Shown here piece after piece: positions 48,874 to 57,143 of a stretch of 64,000 bases of DNA. The notes below the pieces were generated by a model. The model saw only the letters and a list, made by a program, of their open reading frames with translations, was not told where the DNA came from and made no database searches. Positions within the stretch are counted from its first letter, which is position 1. Each line of letters opens with the position of its first letter. The stretch is from JALOAR01 sp041649615 (GTDB lineage: Bacteria; Patescibacteriota; Minisyncoccia; UBA6257; Colwellbacteraceae): the NCBI GenBank assembly GCA_041649615.1, contig JBAZMT010000001.1, forward strand, positions 1-64,000, written 5' to 3'. A program made the translations under genes and the position numbers.

Positions 48874-49667
48874 TTAAAAACGATTTTGAAGATGAATTGG
48901 TCCAGGAGGACCAAAGCGCCCAGGAGAAAAACGTAAAAAGAAAAGACTTTCATACTGGCGCGGGAGAAGAAATCAAGCATAAAACGGATGGCGAAGTAGC
49001 CCGTAACGCCAGCGACAAGCATTCCCAAAACAAGAGGCCAAACGCCGACAATTTGGAACGTTTCTCCGGTTAAATTTTTAACATCAAAAAGAGCCGAGCC
49101 GATAATCGCGGGGACGGACATCAGAAAAGAAAATTTAATGGCAAATTCTTTTTTAAACCCTCTGAACAATCCTACGGAAATAGTTGACCCGGAACGGGAA
49201 AGAGCGGGGATTATCGCTGCCGCCTGAGCAAGCCCTACAAAAATCGCGTCCATATAAGACATACTGTCCAGGTCTTTGCCGTAGTGAATCTGTTCTTTAT
49301 TCCGGTCGGCCAAAAAAAGCACGATACCCGTGAGGATAAAACAGGGCCCCAAAAATTTTCCCGATGAAAAAGCGTATTCAAAGAAATTATGAAAAGCGAA
49401 TCCTACGACAACGGCGGGAATGGTCGCCAAAACAACGAGACGGGTCAGTTTGCTTAGAGGTCTTCGGATCATAAGCCAAATTTCCCGCCAAAAAACGGCG
49501 ATCACGGCTACGAGAGTCGCGACATGCAGAGCGATGTCAAAAGCGAGCGCTCCCTCGCTTACACCGAACACTTTTTGGAGAAGAACCAAATGACCGGAAC
49601 TGGAGACGGGCAGAAATTCGGTCAATCCCTGAACGGCGCCTAAAACAACAGATTCTAAAATACTCAT
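48870..49667 (-). CDS. uppP: Undecaprenyl-diphosphatase
   Basis: A 265-residue integral membrane enzyme with about eight helices. The BacA/UppP signatures GAVQGLTEFLPVSSSGHLVLL and a second PALSRSGSTISVGLFRG block are complete, including Glu in LTEFLP and Arg in SRSG. It recycles the lipid carrier used for peptidoglycan and surface polysaccharides, matching the sugar transferase at 3348. Its ATG overlaps the fmt stop by 4 bases (ATGA), so it is coupled to fmt. Confidence 0.95.
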   Translation of the reverse strand: MSILESVVLGAVQGLTEFLPVSSSGHLVLLQKVFGVSEGALAFDIALHVATLVAVIAVFWREIWLMIRRPLSKLTRLVVLATIPAVVVGFAFHNFFEYAFSSGKFLGPCFILTGIVLFLADRNKEQIHYGKDLDSMSYMDAIFVGLAQAAAIIPALSRSGSTISVGLFRGFKKEFAIKFSFLMSVPAIIGSALFDVKNLTGETFQIVGVWPLVLGMLVAGVTGYFAIRFMLDFFSRASMKVFSFYVFLLGALVLLDQFIFKIVFN

Positions 49668-50506
49668 CGGATAATTATGGGTTTCTTACCTTCAACTTGA
49701 ATGGACTTAATTATCAGTTTACTCTCAATAATTTCCGCATCCAAAAGCTTGACTCTTTTTCCGTTTTTAACGGTCCAACACCCCGGTTCCGGAGTATAGG
49801 CTCTGATTTTTCGTTCAATAATATTTGGAAGGTCGTTTTCGCCGGCTTCGGCCGACTCAAGTTCTTTCGGAGAAACATAGGCGTCATCGGTCGTGATTTT
49901 TTTGGTGAAAGTCGCTTCGGTTTCTTTTTGAGATTCAAGTTTAAGAGAGGAAGAAATGGAGGGAATAATTTCCTTAACCATATCGCTTCCCAAAATGGCG
50001 AGTCGGTCTCCCAAAGATTCGGTATTATCCTCTGAATGGATTACGAGCGAACGCGAAAGAATAATCGGTCCGTGATCCATTTTCTCATCAATTAGGTAAA
50101 GAGTAGCACCTGTTTCTTTAAGTCCGTTTAGAATGGCGGATTGAATAGGTGTTGTGCCACGGAGCTTGGGAAGGAGGGAAGGATGGACGCCGATCGTCCC
50201 ATAGCGGGGAATGTCAATCAGTTCTTTCGGCAGGATTTTTCCGTAAGCGGCGACAAGAAAAAAATCGGCGTTGAATTCGCGAAGACGGGCTAGAAATTCT
50301 TCGTTAATTTTTTCGGGCTGAAGAACGGGAATGCGGGGGTTTAATTTTTGGGAAGTGATTTTCGCGGCCGGAGAAGTGATAACTTTCTTTCGACCAACCG
50401 GACGATCGGGGTTCGTGACTATCGCGAGAGGAGAAAGCCCTCCCTCAATAAGGCGGCCCAAAACTATGGCGGCAAATCGCGGAGTGCCGAAAAAAACGAA
50501 ATTCAT
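49664..50506 (-). CDS. fmt: Methionyl-tRNA formyltransferase
   Basis: 280 residues from ATG 50506, where the conserved start MNFVFFGTPRFAAIVL begins. Catalytic region: FLVAAYGKILPKELID, then GVHPSLLPKLRGTTPIQSAI (the HPSLLP.RG loop) and EKMDHGPI with the conserved Asp. It formylates initiator Met-tRNA; peptide deformylase at 54051 removes the formyl group. A minus-strand TATTCT lies about 8 bases upstream of the ATG, with no SD. Confidence 0.95.
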   Translation of the reverse strand: MNFVFFGTPRFAAIVLGRLIEGGLSPLAIVTNPDRPVGRKKVITSPAAKITSQKLNPRIPVLQPEKINEEFLARLREFNADFFLVAAYGKILPKELIDIPRYGTIGVHPSLLPKLRGTTPIQSAILNGLKETGATLYLIDEKMDHGPIILSRSLVIHSEDNTESLGDRLAILGSDMVKEIIPSISSSLKLESQKETEATFTKKITTDDAYVSPKELESAEAGENDLPNIIERKIRAYTPEPGCWTVKNGKRVKLLDAEIIESKLIIKSIQVEGKKPIIIR

Positions 50507-50550
50507 ACTTTTAAAGAATACCTTGAAAATGGGGATTTTTGGAAGATTTG

Positions 50551-50579
50551 TTGACTGCACTCAAGAAAAAAGCGAATAT
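50551..50579 (+). promoter_or_regulatory. Promoter of the thyA/DHFR-HIT operon
   Basis: TTGACT (50551-50556), a 17-base spacer and GAATAT (50574-50579), about 44 bases before the ATG. Divergent from fmt. Confidence 0.5.
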
Positions 50580-50622
50580 AGGCAAATCGGTTTTTGAAAA
50601 ATTTATAAGGAGGAACTATCGA

Positions 50623-51555
50623 ATGAACGAGATTGCCAAAGGAATAGACCTTTCGGCTTTGAAAGGCAATCAATACGACTGGTTACTCGCAAGACTCATT
50701 ACGGAAGGGACGGAAACGCCGAGTCCGCAGAAAGAATCCGCGTGGAGGCTTCCGCCCGTAACTTTGGCCTACGACTTAAGGGTAGAAACTGGCGAAGCAG
50801 ACAGGATTTTACTACCCGTGCCGAAGAGCAGTTCAAAAAACGGTATTTTCTCCGCTATCGGGGAAATAACGGCTTTTATGAACGGCGTCGTGACCCACGA
50901 AGGGTTAATGGAGTTTGGCTGCGACTGGTGGGAAAGATGGACGAGCGAGGAATATCTTAAACATTGCGAACTCGATCTTATGCCCGGAGAATTGGGGCCC
51001 GGATCGTACGGAGCGGCGCTTCACGATTTTCCGACAGCGGAAGGAAAACCCTTCAACCAGGTGAAACACGTGACGGAGCAAATAAAAGAGCTCCCGTATC
51101 TTCGTACGCATCTTTGGACCACATGGATTCCGCAGTATATCGGAAGAGGCAAGGGCAAGAAGAGGCAAGTGGCGGTGGCTCCGTGCCATGGCACTATCAC
51201 GGATTTTGTTCCGAACATACAGACGAAAGAGCTATCGCTTTATCACGTACAGCGCTCGGGTGACGTGCCGGTCGGCGTGAAATGGAACATAATCCAATAT
51301 TGCGCGGCTCTTTTGATGATGGCGCATGTCACCGGCTATAAGCCCGCCTTCTACTACCATATCATTCTTGACCCGCACATCTATGCGCGACAGGTGGAAC
51401 CCGTGAAGGAATATCTCAAATTCCCGGAAAAAGATTTTCCGAACCTTGTTCTCAAAAATACCGACATCACGGATATCTTCGCTTTTCGTAATACGGATTT
51501 TGAGCTCGAAGGTTACCTCAAGAGGCCGTACATCAACATACCGACACCCGACTGA
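50623..51555 (+). CDS. thyA: Thymidylate synthase (ThyA superfamily), divergent
   Basis: 310 residues from ATG 50623, set by AAGGAGG at 50607-50613. Core ThyA motifs: LGPGSYG, FNQVKHVTEQIK, catalytic Cys188 in VAPCHGT, QRSGDVPVGVKWNIIQYCA and NTDFELEGY. The usual YGxQWR motif reads YGAALHD, and the SRR arginines read LRTH, so it is divergent; a dUMP/dCMP hydroxymethylase is possible. It would methylate dUMP using methylene-tetrahydrofolate, producing dihydrofolate for the next gene. SD-led, with its own promoter. Confidence 0.86.
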   Translation: MNEIAKGIDLSALKGNQYDWLLARLITEGTETPSPQKESAWRLPPVTLAYDLRVETGEADRILLPVPKSSSKNGIFSAIGEITAFMNGVVTHEGLMEFGCDWWERWTSEEYLKHCELDLMPGELGPGSYGAALHDFPTAEGKPFNQVKHVTEQIKELPYLRTHLWTTWIPQYIGRGKGKKRQVAVAPCHGTITDFVPNIQTKELSLYHVQRSGDVPVGVKWNIIQYCAALLMMAHVTGYKPAFYYHIILDPHIYARQVEPVKEYLKFPEKDFPNLVLKNTDITDIFAFRNTDFELEGYLKRPYINIPTPD

Positions 51556-51574
51556 CTTCCGAAGGAGGATAAAT

Positions 51575-52528
51575 ATGAATGCAATGCCTAAGGTTGCGAT
51601 CATCGCGGCAGTATCGCTCAACGGCGTAATCGGAAAAGAGGGGAAAATCCCTTGGAAAATTCCGAGCGATCTCAAGAGATTCAAAAAGATCACAATGGGA
51701 CATCCTGTCCTTATGGGGAGGAAAACCTACAGGTCTATTGGAAAGCCTTTGCCCGGAAGGATGAACATTGTTCTTACAAGGAACCGCGATTGTTCCTTAG
51801 AGGGATGCGTCGTGGTCCATTCTTTTGACGAGGCGTTTGTCGCGTGCGACAAGAACGAAACACTTTTCGTAATTGGCGGAGGAGAGGTTTATCGCGAAGC
51901 GTTAAAATACGCGAGCGAGTTTCATTTCACGAGAGTAAATAAAGTGATTGAGCACGGGAACGCTTTTTTCCCGGAATGGGATCAAGACCAATGGGAGGAT
52001 GTCACTTTTCCGGAGTATTCTGATCTTTTGCAAGAAGGTGACGAGGTCTCCTACACTTTCAGGTCGCTCCGGCGAAAAAATCTTTATACTACCGACAATG
52101 CCCGGACAGCCGATCAGCGCGAAGCAATGGAACGTATAATGGCCGGAGGCAAATGCAATTTCTGCTTGCCTGATCTCGGAGAAGAGCACAAGAAGCCGAT
52201 CATTTACGTGGGCGAGCACTTCAAAGTAACGGAGAACCAATGGCCTTATCCGGCTGCCAAGAACCACATTCTTATCATTTCCAAGACTCACGTCAGTCGT
52301 CTTGCCGATCTGCCAAAAGGAGCGGGAGACGAATTGATACGCATCGCCTGTATGCTTCAGGAGACGTATAGCGTGAAAGGCGGAGCAATCTGCATGCGGT
52401 TCGGAGATTCAAATCTGAACGGTGCGAGTGTGGAGCACTTTCACGTTCATTTTCTAGTTCCGGACCCGGAAAAAGAAGCTCTCTTTTTCTGGATTGATAA
52501 AAAAGACAAAATAATAAGCCCCGTCTGA
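51575..52528 (+). CDS. Dihydrofolate reductase fused to a HIT domain
   Basis: 317 residues from ATG 51575, six bases after AAGGAGG. Residues 1-160 are DHFR: AAVSLNGVIGKEGKIPW, catalytic Asp32 in SDLKRFKK, GRKTYRSIGKPLPGR and VIGGGEVYREAL. Residues about 175-310 are a HIT-fold domain: zinc-type CNFC, then NHILIISKTHV and the HIT triad GASVEHFHVHFLVPD near residue 288. DHFR reduces the dihydrofolate made by thymidylate synthase; HIT proteins hydrolyse or transfer nucleotidyl groups. The fusion is unusual. It is 19 bases after thyA and ends in the terminator. Confidence 0.9.
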   Translation: MNAMPKVAIIAAVSLNGVIGKEGKIPWKIPSDLKRFKKITMGHPVLMGRKTYRSIGKPLPGRMNIVLTRNRDCSLEGCVVVHSFDEAFVACDKNETLFVIGGGEVYREALKYASEFHFTRVNKVIEHGNAFFPEWDQDQWEDVTFPEYSDLLQEGDEVSYTFRSLRRKNLYTTDNARTADQREAMERIMAGGKCNFCLPDLGEEHKKPIIYVGEHFKVTENQWPYPAAKNHILIISKTHVSRLADLPKGAGDELIRIACMLQETYSVKGGAICMRFGDSNLNGASVEHFHVHFLVPDPEKEALFFWIDKKDKIISPV

Positions 52529-52547
52529 TCAGACGGGGTCTTTTTTT
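52518..52547 (+). terminator. Terminator of the thyA operon
   Basis: A 20-base perfect palindrome (CCCCGTCTGA and its complement) containing the DHFR-HIT stop codon, followed by a T-run. It overlaps the 3' end of the convergent deaminase gene. Confidence 0.9.
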
Positions 52548-53371
52548 ACTTTGACTATCCCGATGCCGTTTTCCGCAAAAATGCGTTTTGCGTCCAATCT
52601 TGAATATCCTTCCGTGACGTAAAGCGTTTTAATGCCCGCTTGTGAAAGAAGATTGGCACAAGGGGGACAAGGGAAAGTGGAAACGAACACTTCTGCTCCG
52701 GCAAGGCTTATTCCTTTTTTGGCCGCTTCAGCAATAAGGGCGGCTTCGGCGTGAATGGAGGAAGAAAGTTCAATGTGTTCGCCGGCGTTAAACGGCGTTC
52801 TCGGGTCACCCGAATAATACGGTTCAAGTTCGGTTGGCAGATGATGGTTATGGGCGGCAAGCAAAATATTTCCATCACGAAACGCGACCGCTCCGATTTG
52901 CCGCCACCAGTCGGAAGACAATTCTTTTTCACGAAAGGCGGTTTTCAATACGGAGGAGTCAAAATTTTCGCTTGTTATTTCTTTATCCCAAAAAACAGGT
53001 TCTTCCTGAAGAACGTTGAATTTATTCCAACGAAGAAAAACCGAATCAAAAACAATGTTCGTTTCGGTTGGCAATAACTTTGCGATTTCGGAAGAAATAT
53101 CTTCTTTCGGCATGATAATGGGGCCTTTACGAGATTCGGCGATAATGTCGTTTATGTCGGCGTTTTTTATTTCATCTAAAATGCCGAGAGACCTGATGGA
53201 AGAGGAAATTTCTTCGTTTTCCAGAGCGCGCATGTCTCTTTTGAGATATTCAATCGCACTTATTATGGTCTTATCGGGAATCAGGAGAGTTCCTCCCGCG
53301 TATTTTTTGAAGAACTCAATATACCCGCGATGCAGAACCGGAACGTAGGCAACAATGGTATTTTTTTTCAT
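52529..53371 (-). CDS. Cytidine/dCMP deaminase-like protein with extra N-terminal domain
   Basis: 280 residues. The C-terminal ~150 residues are a zinc deaminase: SSIHAEAALIAEAAK (His and Glu) and STFPCPPCANLL (two Cys). The N-terminal ~130 residues start VAYVPVLHRGYIEFFKKY, which resembles the HxGH region of nucleotidyltransferases but has HRGY, so that domain is probably not catalytic. It is likely to deaminate a cytosine nucleotide such as dCMP to dUMP, which would feed the convergent ThyA. Coupled to the next upstream gene by a TGATG overlap. Confidence 0.85.
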   Translation of the reverse strand: MKKNTIVAYVPVLHRGYIEFFKKYAGGTLLIPDKTIISAIEYLKRDMRALENEEISSSIRSLGILDEIKNADINDIIAESRKGPIIMPKEDISSEIAKLLPTETNIVFDSVFLRWNKFNVLQEEPVFWDKEITSENFDSSVLKTAFREKELSSDWWRQIGAVAFRDGNILLAAHNHHLPTELEPYYSGDPRTPFNAGEHIELSSSIHAEAALIAEAAKKGISLAGAEVFVSTFPCPPCANLLSQAGIKTLYVTEGYSRLDAKRIFAENGIGIVKVKKDPV

Positions 53372-53973
53372 CAGCTGATTCCCGATAATTCGTTAAGCGC
53401 CGAATTAATCTTCTCTTTGACTTTGGCAAGAGTATCCGTATGCAATTTGTGTATTTTACCGGTCGTAGAAGTTTCCGCTTGAGGGGGAAGAATCAAAATA
53501 TCTTTTGCCCAATTTTTGATTTCTCCGATCATTCCGTCTCTGCCGCCTTCGTGCAAGAAATCGGTGGATTCAGACAGGATGAGAAAATCCGGTTTGATGA
53601 GTTCGCCCAATCTCCAGCTATATTCTTCCTCTTGCTTGATTATCACGTAATCCACATCTGTCGTGTAGGTTAACATTTCAGCGCGTTCATCTTGCGGGAC
53701 TATCGGGCGATGTTCTCCTTTTCTCTTTCTGACTTCCGTATCGCTGTCAACGGCCACGATTAGAATGATGTCGTCCTTGTCCTTGCTTGTTTTTCTGGCG
53801 ACACTTTCAATGGCAGACAAAAAATATCGGCAATGTCCGATATGAAACAAATCAAAAGTGCCGCTTAAAAAGACAATAACCTTACCCAATACTTTTTGGG
53901 CATTAACTATCTCAACCAACCTGTCATAAGAGGGAATTATCTTTGAATTTTTTCCTTCACTTATACCGTTCAT
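53371..53973 (-). CDS. Cytidylyltransferase-like (HxGH) nucleotidyltransferase
   Basis: 200 residues from ATG 53973; a TTG start further upstream would lie inside the def terminator. The nucleotidyltransferase signature SGTFDLFHIGHCRYF is complete, followed by VAVDSDTEVRKRKGEHRPI with PQDERAEML, and TSTTGKI, as in RfaE/TagD-type enzymes (ATP or CTP binding). It could make an activated sugar, glycerol or cofactor precursor; substrate unknown. A TACAAT box is upstream, near 54000. Confidence 0.82.
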   Translation of the reverse strand: MNGISEGKNSKIIPSYDRLVEIVNAQKVLGKVIVFLSGTFDLFHIGHCRYFLSAIESVARKTSKDKDDIILIVAVDSDTEVRKRKGEHRPIVPQDERAEMLTYTTDVDYVIIKQEEEYSWRLGELIKPDFLILSESTDFLHEGGRDGMIGEIKNWAKDILILPPQAETSTTGKIHKLHTDTLAKVKEKINSALNELSGIS

Positions 53974-54025
53974 GACGTGATACCTTAAAGCTAAAGCTTG
54001 ATTGTATCCAGTGTCAATTGACAAA

Positions 54026-54055
54026 AAATCGCCATATTTCAAGGCGATTTTTATT
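54026..54055. terminator. Terminator between def and the nucleotidyltransferase gene
   Basis: AAATCGCC and GGCGATTT with a nine-base loop and A/T runs on both sides; on the minus strand it follows the def stop. Confidence 0.8.
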
Positions 54056-54500
54056 TTAAGTAGTCAATTATCAGTTTTCCGTTCAGGTGATCGGTTTCGT
54101 GCTGGAAAATCCTAGCAAGAATTCCGAAGGCTTTGATTTTCAGCTTTTTGCCGGATTTGTCTTCGGCTTCAAGGGTAATCGTTTCGGAACGGGAGACGGG
54201 GACGATGACGCCGGGAACGCTCAAGCATCCTTCCTCCATTTCGGTCGTTTTTTCGGAATACTTCGTGATTCGCGGATTGAAAATAACGTAAAACTTACCG
54301 TCATAACTTACGATGAACATTCGCCAATTCAGTCCAACCTGATTTGCCGAAATACCAACGCCGTCACTTGCCTTCATCATTTTTCTCATTTCCGAAACGG
54401 TCTGTCTTATCTCCTCTACAGAATGTTTCTTGAAATCAAAATCGGGCGTTTTACGCTTTAAGATTTTTCGGTTTTTGCTTTTTGTCGTGACTAATTCCAT
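54051..54500 (-). CDS. def: Peptide deformylase
   Basis: A 149-residue metalloenzyme with all three motifs: GVGISANQVG (I), EEGCLSVPG (II, metal Cys) and HETDHLNG (III, two metal His and catalytic Glu). The basic start TTKSKNRKILKRKT is short. It removes the formyl group from new proteins, pairing with fmt at 49664. The start overlaps the end of the upstream small gene by 50 bases, suggesting coupling. Confidence 0.95.
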   Translation of the reverse strand: MELVTTKSKNRKILKRKTPDFDFKKHSVEEIRQTVSEMRKMMKASDGVGISANQVGLNWRMFIVSYDGKFYVIFNPRITKYSEKTTEMEEGCLSVPGVIVPVSRSETITLEAEDKSGKKLKIKAFGILARIFQHETDHLNGKLIIDYLK

Positions 54501-54813
54501 TTTTGTTGGTCTTAGAATTTAATCGCCAAACTTTCATAAAGTAGGCTCCTTTGTTTTTGACGCGGGGATTTTCGGCGATGGATTTGGCCGTGTAGAGCAT
54601 TTTTTCTCCATTCTCTTCGCGCGCCATTTTAATATAGAGGGATTTGTGATCGTTGTCTCCTAAAGTTTCCGCAACCATCAAGCCGATCATCTGATGACGC
54701 GAATGAATCCGGTTTTTTTTCGCCCGCTCTTTTATCTTATCAAGATAAGCGTTGAATTGAGGTTTACTGTCCACAAGTCCATTACGCCATAACTTTATAG
54801 AAATGTCAAACAT
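54451..54813 (-). CDS. Conserved small helical protein, unknown
   Basis: 120 residues from ATG 54813 (MFDISIKLWRNGLVDS). All-helical and basic, with KERAKKNRIHSRHQMIGLMVAETL, DHKSLYIKMA and AKSIAENPRVKNKGAYFMKVW. The pattern is familiar from CPR genomes as an uncharacterised family near deformylase or DNA-related genes. Its last 50 bases overlap def in another frame. No function known. Confidence 0.75.
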   Translation of the reverse strand: MFDISIKLWRNGLVDSKPQFNAYLDKIKERAKKNRIHSRHQMIGLMVAETLGDNDHKSLYIKMAREENGEKMLYTAKSIAENPRVKNKGAYFMKVWRLNSKTNKNGISHDKKQKPKNLKA

Positions 54814-54892
54814 CAGAAGATGCAAAATGCAAAGCGCAAAACGCAAGATTAATGTCTTTCACCGAAGGTGAAAATAATATAGAATTTTCGTA

Positions 54893-56095
54893 ATGGCGGA
54901 TAAAAAGAAAATTTTGAAAATAGGAATTTTGGTTTTGGCGGGCACGGTTATAGCGGGAGTGTTTCTTTACGGAGGATACAGATGGGGATACAGCCAAACC
55001 AAACTTATCAAGATAGAAGGAGTCGCGGACATTAATCCGGGAAGCGACGTTACCGCCGATTTCAGCGTATTCTGGCAGGCTTGGAGTAAAATAAAGGAAA
55101 ATTATCTGCGCGCGGGAAGTCTCTCGGAAAAAGACATGGTTTACGGGGCGATAAAAGGACTCGCCGAAAACATTGGCGATCCTTATACGACTTTCTTTTC
55201 GCCCGAAGACGCTCAAAAGTTTGAAGAAGATATCAGCGGAGAGTTCGGCGGAATAGGAGCCGAACTTGAAGAAAAAGACGGACAAATATTGGTGCTTGCG
55301 CCTTTAAAAGACACGCCGGCGGAGCGCGCGGGACTCAAGCCCAAAGACGTAATCGTTAAAGCGGGAGATATGGAACTTTTCGGCAAAACGGTTCAGGACG
55401 CGGTAAAAGTAATCCGCGGAACTCCCGGAAGCAAAATAAAGCTCGTAGTTTCGCGTGAAGGAACTTCAGGAGCGATGGAGTTTGAAATTACGCGCGAGAT
55501 TATTACTTTGCCGGTGGTTGAATGGGAGTGGAAAGACAATAAGGTGGCTTATATCCGACTTGACAGTTTCAGCCAGACGGCGCCTTACGCGTTTTACAGC
55601 GCCGTCCGAGAAATAGCGGCGGGAGATCCGCGGGCGATAATACTGGATTTGAGAAATAATCCGGGAGGATATTTGGAAGTGGCGGTAAATCTCGCCGGAT
55701 GGTTCGTGAATAAGGGAGAAGTGGTCGTTAAAGAAAGATATTCTTCCGGAGAAGAAACGGCATTTCGTTCTTATGGCAGTTCGGCTCTTAAAAAAATACC
55801 GACCGTTGTTCTTGTAAACAGTGGGACGGCTTCCGCCGCCGAAATTATGGCGGGAGCGATGAGGGACATTAACGGAACGAAGCTCGTGGGCGAACGCACC
55901 TTTGGGAAAGGAACGGTGCAGACTTTGGATGAACTCAAGGATGGGTCAATGCTTAAAATGACCGTGGCAAATTGGGTAACGCCCGGAGGACATATAATTG
56001 AAGATTCGGGACTTGTGCCGGACGTGAACGTGGAACTTCCGGAGAAAGGAGACGAAGATACGCAGTTAAATAAAGCCCTGGAGTTATTACGATAG
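54893..56095 (+). CDS. C-terminal processing peptidase (S41, CtpA)
   Basis: 400 residues: an N-terminal signal-anchor helix (about 7-28), the S41 N-terminal helical part (AWSKIKENYL...GAIKGLAENIGDPYTTFFSPED), a PDZ domain (about 110-190) and the protease core. The catalytic Ser is in SGTASAAEIMAGAM and the Lys in ERTFGKGTVQT. It degrades or trims extracytoplasmic proteins. A TATAGA box lies just upstream, with no SD. rplI follows after 7 bases. Confidence 0.93.
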   Translation: MADKKKILKIGILVLAGTVIAGVFLYGGYRWGYSQTKLIKIEGVADINPGSDVTADFSVFWQAWSKIKENYLRAGSLSEKDMVYGAIKGLAENIGDPYTTFFSPEDAQKFEEDISGEFGGIGAELEEKDGQILVLAPLKDTPAERAGLKPKDVIVKAGDMELFGKTVQDAVKVIRGTPGSKIKLVVSREGTSGAMEFEITREIITLPVVEWEWKDNKVAYIRLDSFSQTAPYAFYSAVREIAAGDPRAIILDLRNNPGGYLEVAVNLAGWFVNKGEVVVKERYSSGEETAFRSYGSSALKKIPTVVLVNSGTASAAEIMAGAMRDINGTKLVGERTFGKGTVQTLDELKDGSMLKMTVANWVTPGGHIIEDSGLVPDVNVELPEKGDEDTQLNKALELLR

Positions 56096-56102
56096 TACTT
56101 AG

Positions 56103-56522
56103 ATGAGGGTTATTTTTCTTAAAGATATAAAAAATGTGGGGAGAGTGGGGGATATAAAGGAAGTGACGGACGGGTATGCTAAGAATTTCTTGCTGCCTAA
56201 ACGGTTTGCTAAGTTGGCGACTAAGGAAAGCTTAGGCGAGATGAATCAAAAAACGGCAGCGGAGGAAAAAACGGCCGCTGATTTCAGGAAAAAAATAGAA
56301 GTGATAAAAAACACTCCCTTAACGTTCCACTTAAAAACGGGGGAGAAGGGAGAGGTTTACAATTCGGTAACGGAGACAGAGATAGAAAAAGAATTAAAGA
56401 AAAAGAATTTCGGCAAAGTGAAAGTGCACTTGGAAAAGCCGATAAGGACGTTTGGAGAATACGAAGTAGAAATAGGCATCGGTCACGGAACAACGGGAAT
56501 AATAAGAATCACCGTGGAATAA
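56103..56522 (+). CDS. rplI: Ribosomal protein bL9
   Basis: 139 residues. The N-terminal domain MRVIFLKDIKNVGRVGDIKEVTDGYAKNFLLP (only part quoted as key motif: GRVGDIKEVTDGYAKNFL) is followed by the connecting helix and C-terminal domain. bL9 is reported missing from some CPR lineages, so its presence helps place this genome. It lies 7 bases after ctpA; a minus-strand terminator separates it from rpmA. Confidence 0.95.
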   Translation: MRVIFLKDIKNVGRVGDIKEVTDGYAKNFLLPKRFAKLATKESLGEMNQKTAAEEKTAADFRKKIEVIKNTPLTFHLKTGEKGEVYNSVTETEIEKELKKKNFGKVKVHLEKPIRTFGEYEVEIGIGHGTTGIIRITVE

Positions 56523-56541
56523 AAAAACGCCTCTCGGCGTC
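56523..56541 (-). terminator. Terminator of rpmA
   Basis: ACGCC and GGCGT with a four-base loop; the run of seven T is on the minus strand, after the rpmA stop. Confidence 0.8.
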
Positions 56542-56826
56542 TTAAGCGGCGGCCGAAGAAATACTTACCACTTTTGATCTCCTAATTCTCGTGTTATAGC
56601 AAACTTTTCTTATGTCTTTAAAATTGACGATACCCGGTTTCATCGCAAAAAGAGTGTCGTCTTTTCCTCGTCCGACATTAATTCCCGGAATGTATTTGGT
56701 GCCGCGCTGACGCAAAATAACTTCGCCGGCGGCAACAAACTGTCCATTATTTCTTTTTATCCCTAGTCTCTTAGAGCGAGAATCGCGTCCGTTTTTTGTA
56801 GAGCCTAGGGCCTTTGTATGGGCCAT
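56542..56826 (-). CDS. rpmA: Ribosomal protein bL27
   Basis: A 94-residue protein beginning directly MAHTKALGSTKNGRDSRSKR, i.e. without the N-terminal extension that needs cleavage in Firmicutes. GQFVAAGEVILRQRGTKYIPG is the typical core. bL27 reaches the peptidyl-transferase centre of the 50S subunit. Minus-strand TATAAT (56851-56846) is 19 bases upstream of the ATG and overlaps the box of the divergent gene. Confidence 0.96.
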   Translation of the reverse strand: MAHTKALGSTKNGRDSRSKRLGIKRNNGQFVAAGEVILRQRGTKYIPGINVGRGKDDTLFAMKPGIVNFKDIRKVCYNTRIRRSKVVSISSAAA

Positions 56827-56844
56827 ATGACTTAGACCAAATGC

Positions 56845-56851
56845 TATTATA
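56845..56851. promoter_or_regulatory. Shared bidirectional -10 box
   Basis: TATTATA reads as TATTAT rightward (12 bases before ATG 56863) and as TATAAT leftward (19 bases before the rpmA ATG). Confidence 0.5.
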
Positions 56852-56862
56852 AAAAGACCAAT

Positions 56863-57063
56863 ATGTCAAAGTTTTCCGACAAAGGGGCGAGCGAAATTCC
56901 TCAATTTTCACTCGTTTTTTTGTGGCATAAAACTCCTTTTAAGCAGAAAATTGCGTTCGTTGTCATTTCAGTATTTGCTTTAACGCTCGCTTTTGGATTG
57001 GGCCTTATAGCGCAAGGGAAGCAGGATAGAGCGCCGATAATAATTGAGCAGTGCGTGGATTGA
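56863..57063 (+). CDS. Small single-helix membrane protein, unknown
   Basis: A 66-residue protein: an N-terminal SFLVFLWHKTPF-like amphipathic part, one transmembrane helix (about 29-50, IAFVVISVFALTLAFGLGLIA) and a short tail RAPIIIEQCVD. It resembles N-terminal segments of CPR exported proteins but ends right after the APIIIE block. No function known. The -35 of the next promoter overlaps its stop codon. Confidence 0.7.
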   Translation: MSKFSDKGASEIPQFSLVFLWHKTPFKQKIAFVVISVFALTLAFGLGLIAQGKQDRAPIIIEQCVD

Positions 57064-57088
57064 CACAACACGCGTAAACTTATAGTTT
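57060..57088 (+). promoter_or_regulatory. Promoter of the serpin-like gene
   Basis: TTGACA (57060-57065, overlapping the upstream stop codon), a 17-base spacer and TAGTTT (57083-57088). Confidence 0.6.
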
Positions 57089-57143
57089 GCAGATAGACGT
57101 TTAATAACGGGCTTCACCCGAAAATAAAGAGGAGTTGTTTTAG

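Noticed and set aside
53974..54042. Upstream TTG start for the nucleotidyltransferase
   Set aside because: It lies within the def terminator hairpin and upstream of the likely -10 box.
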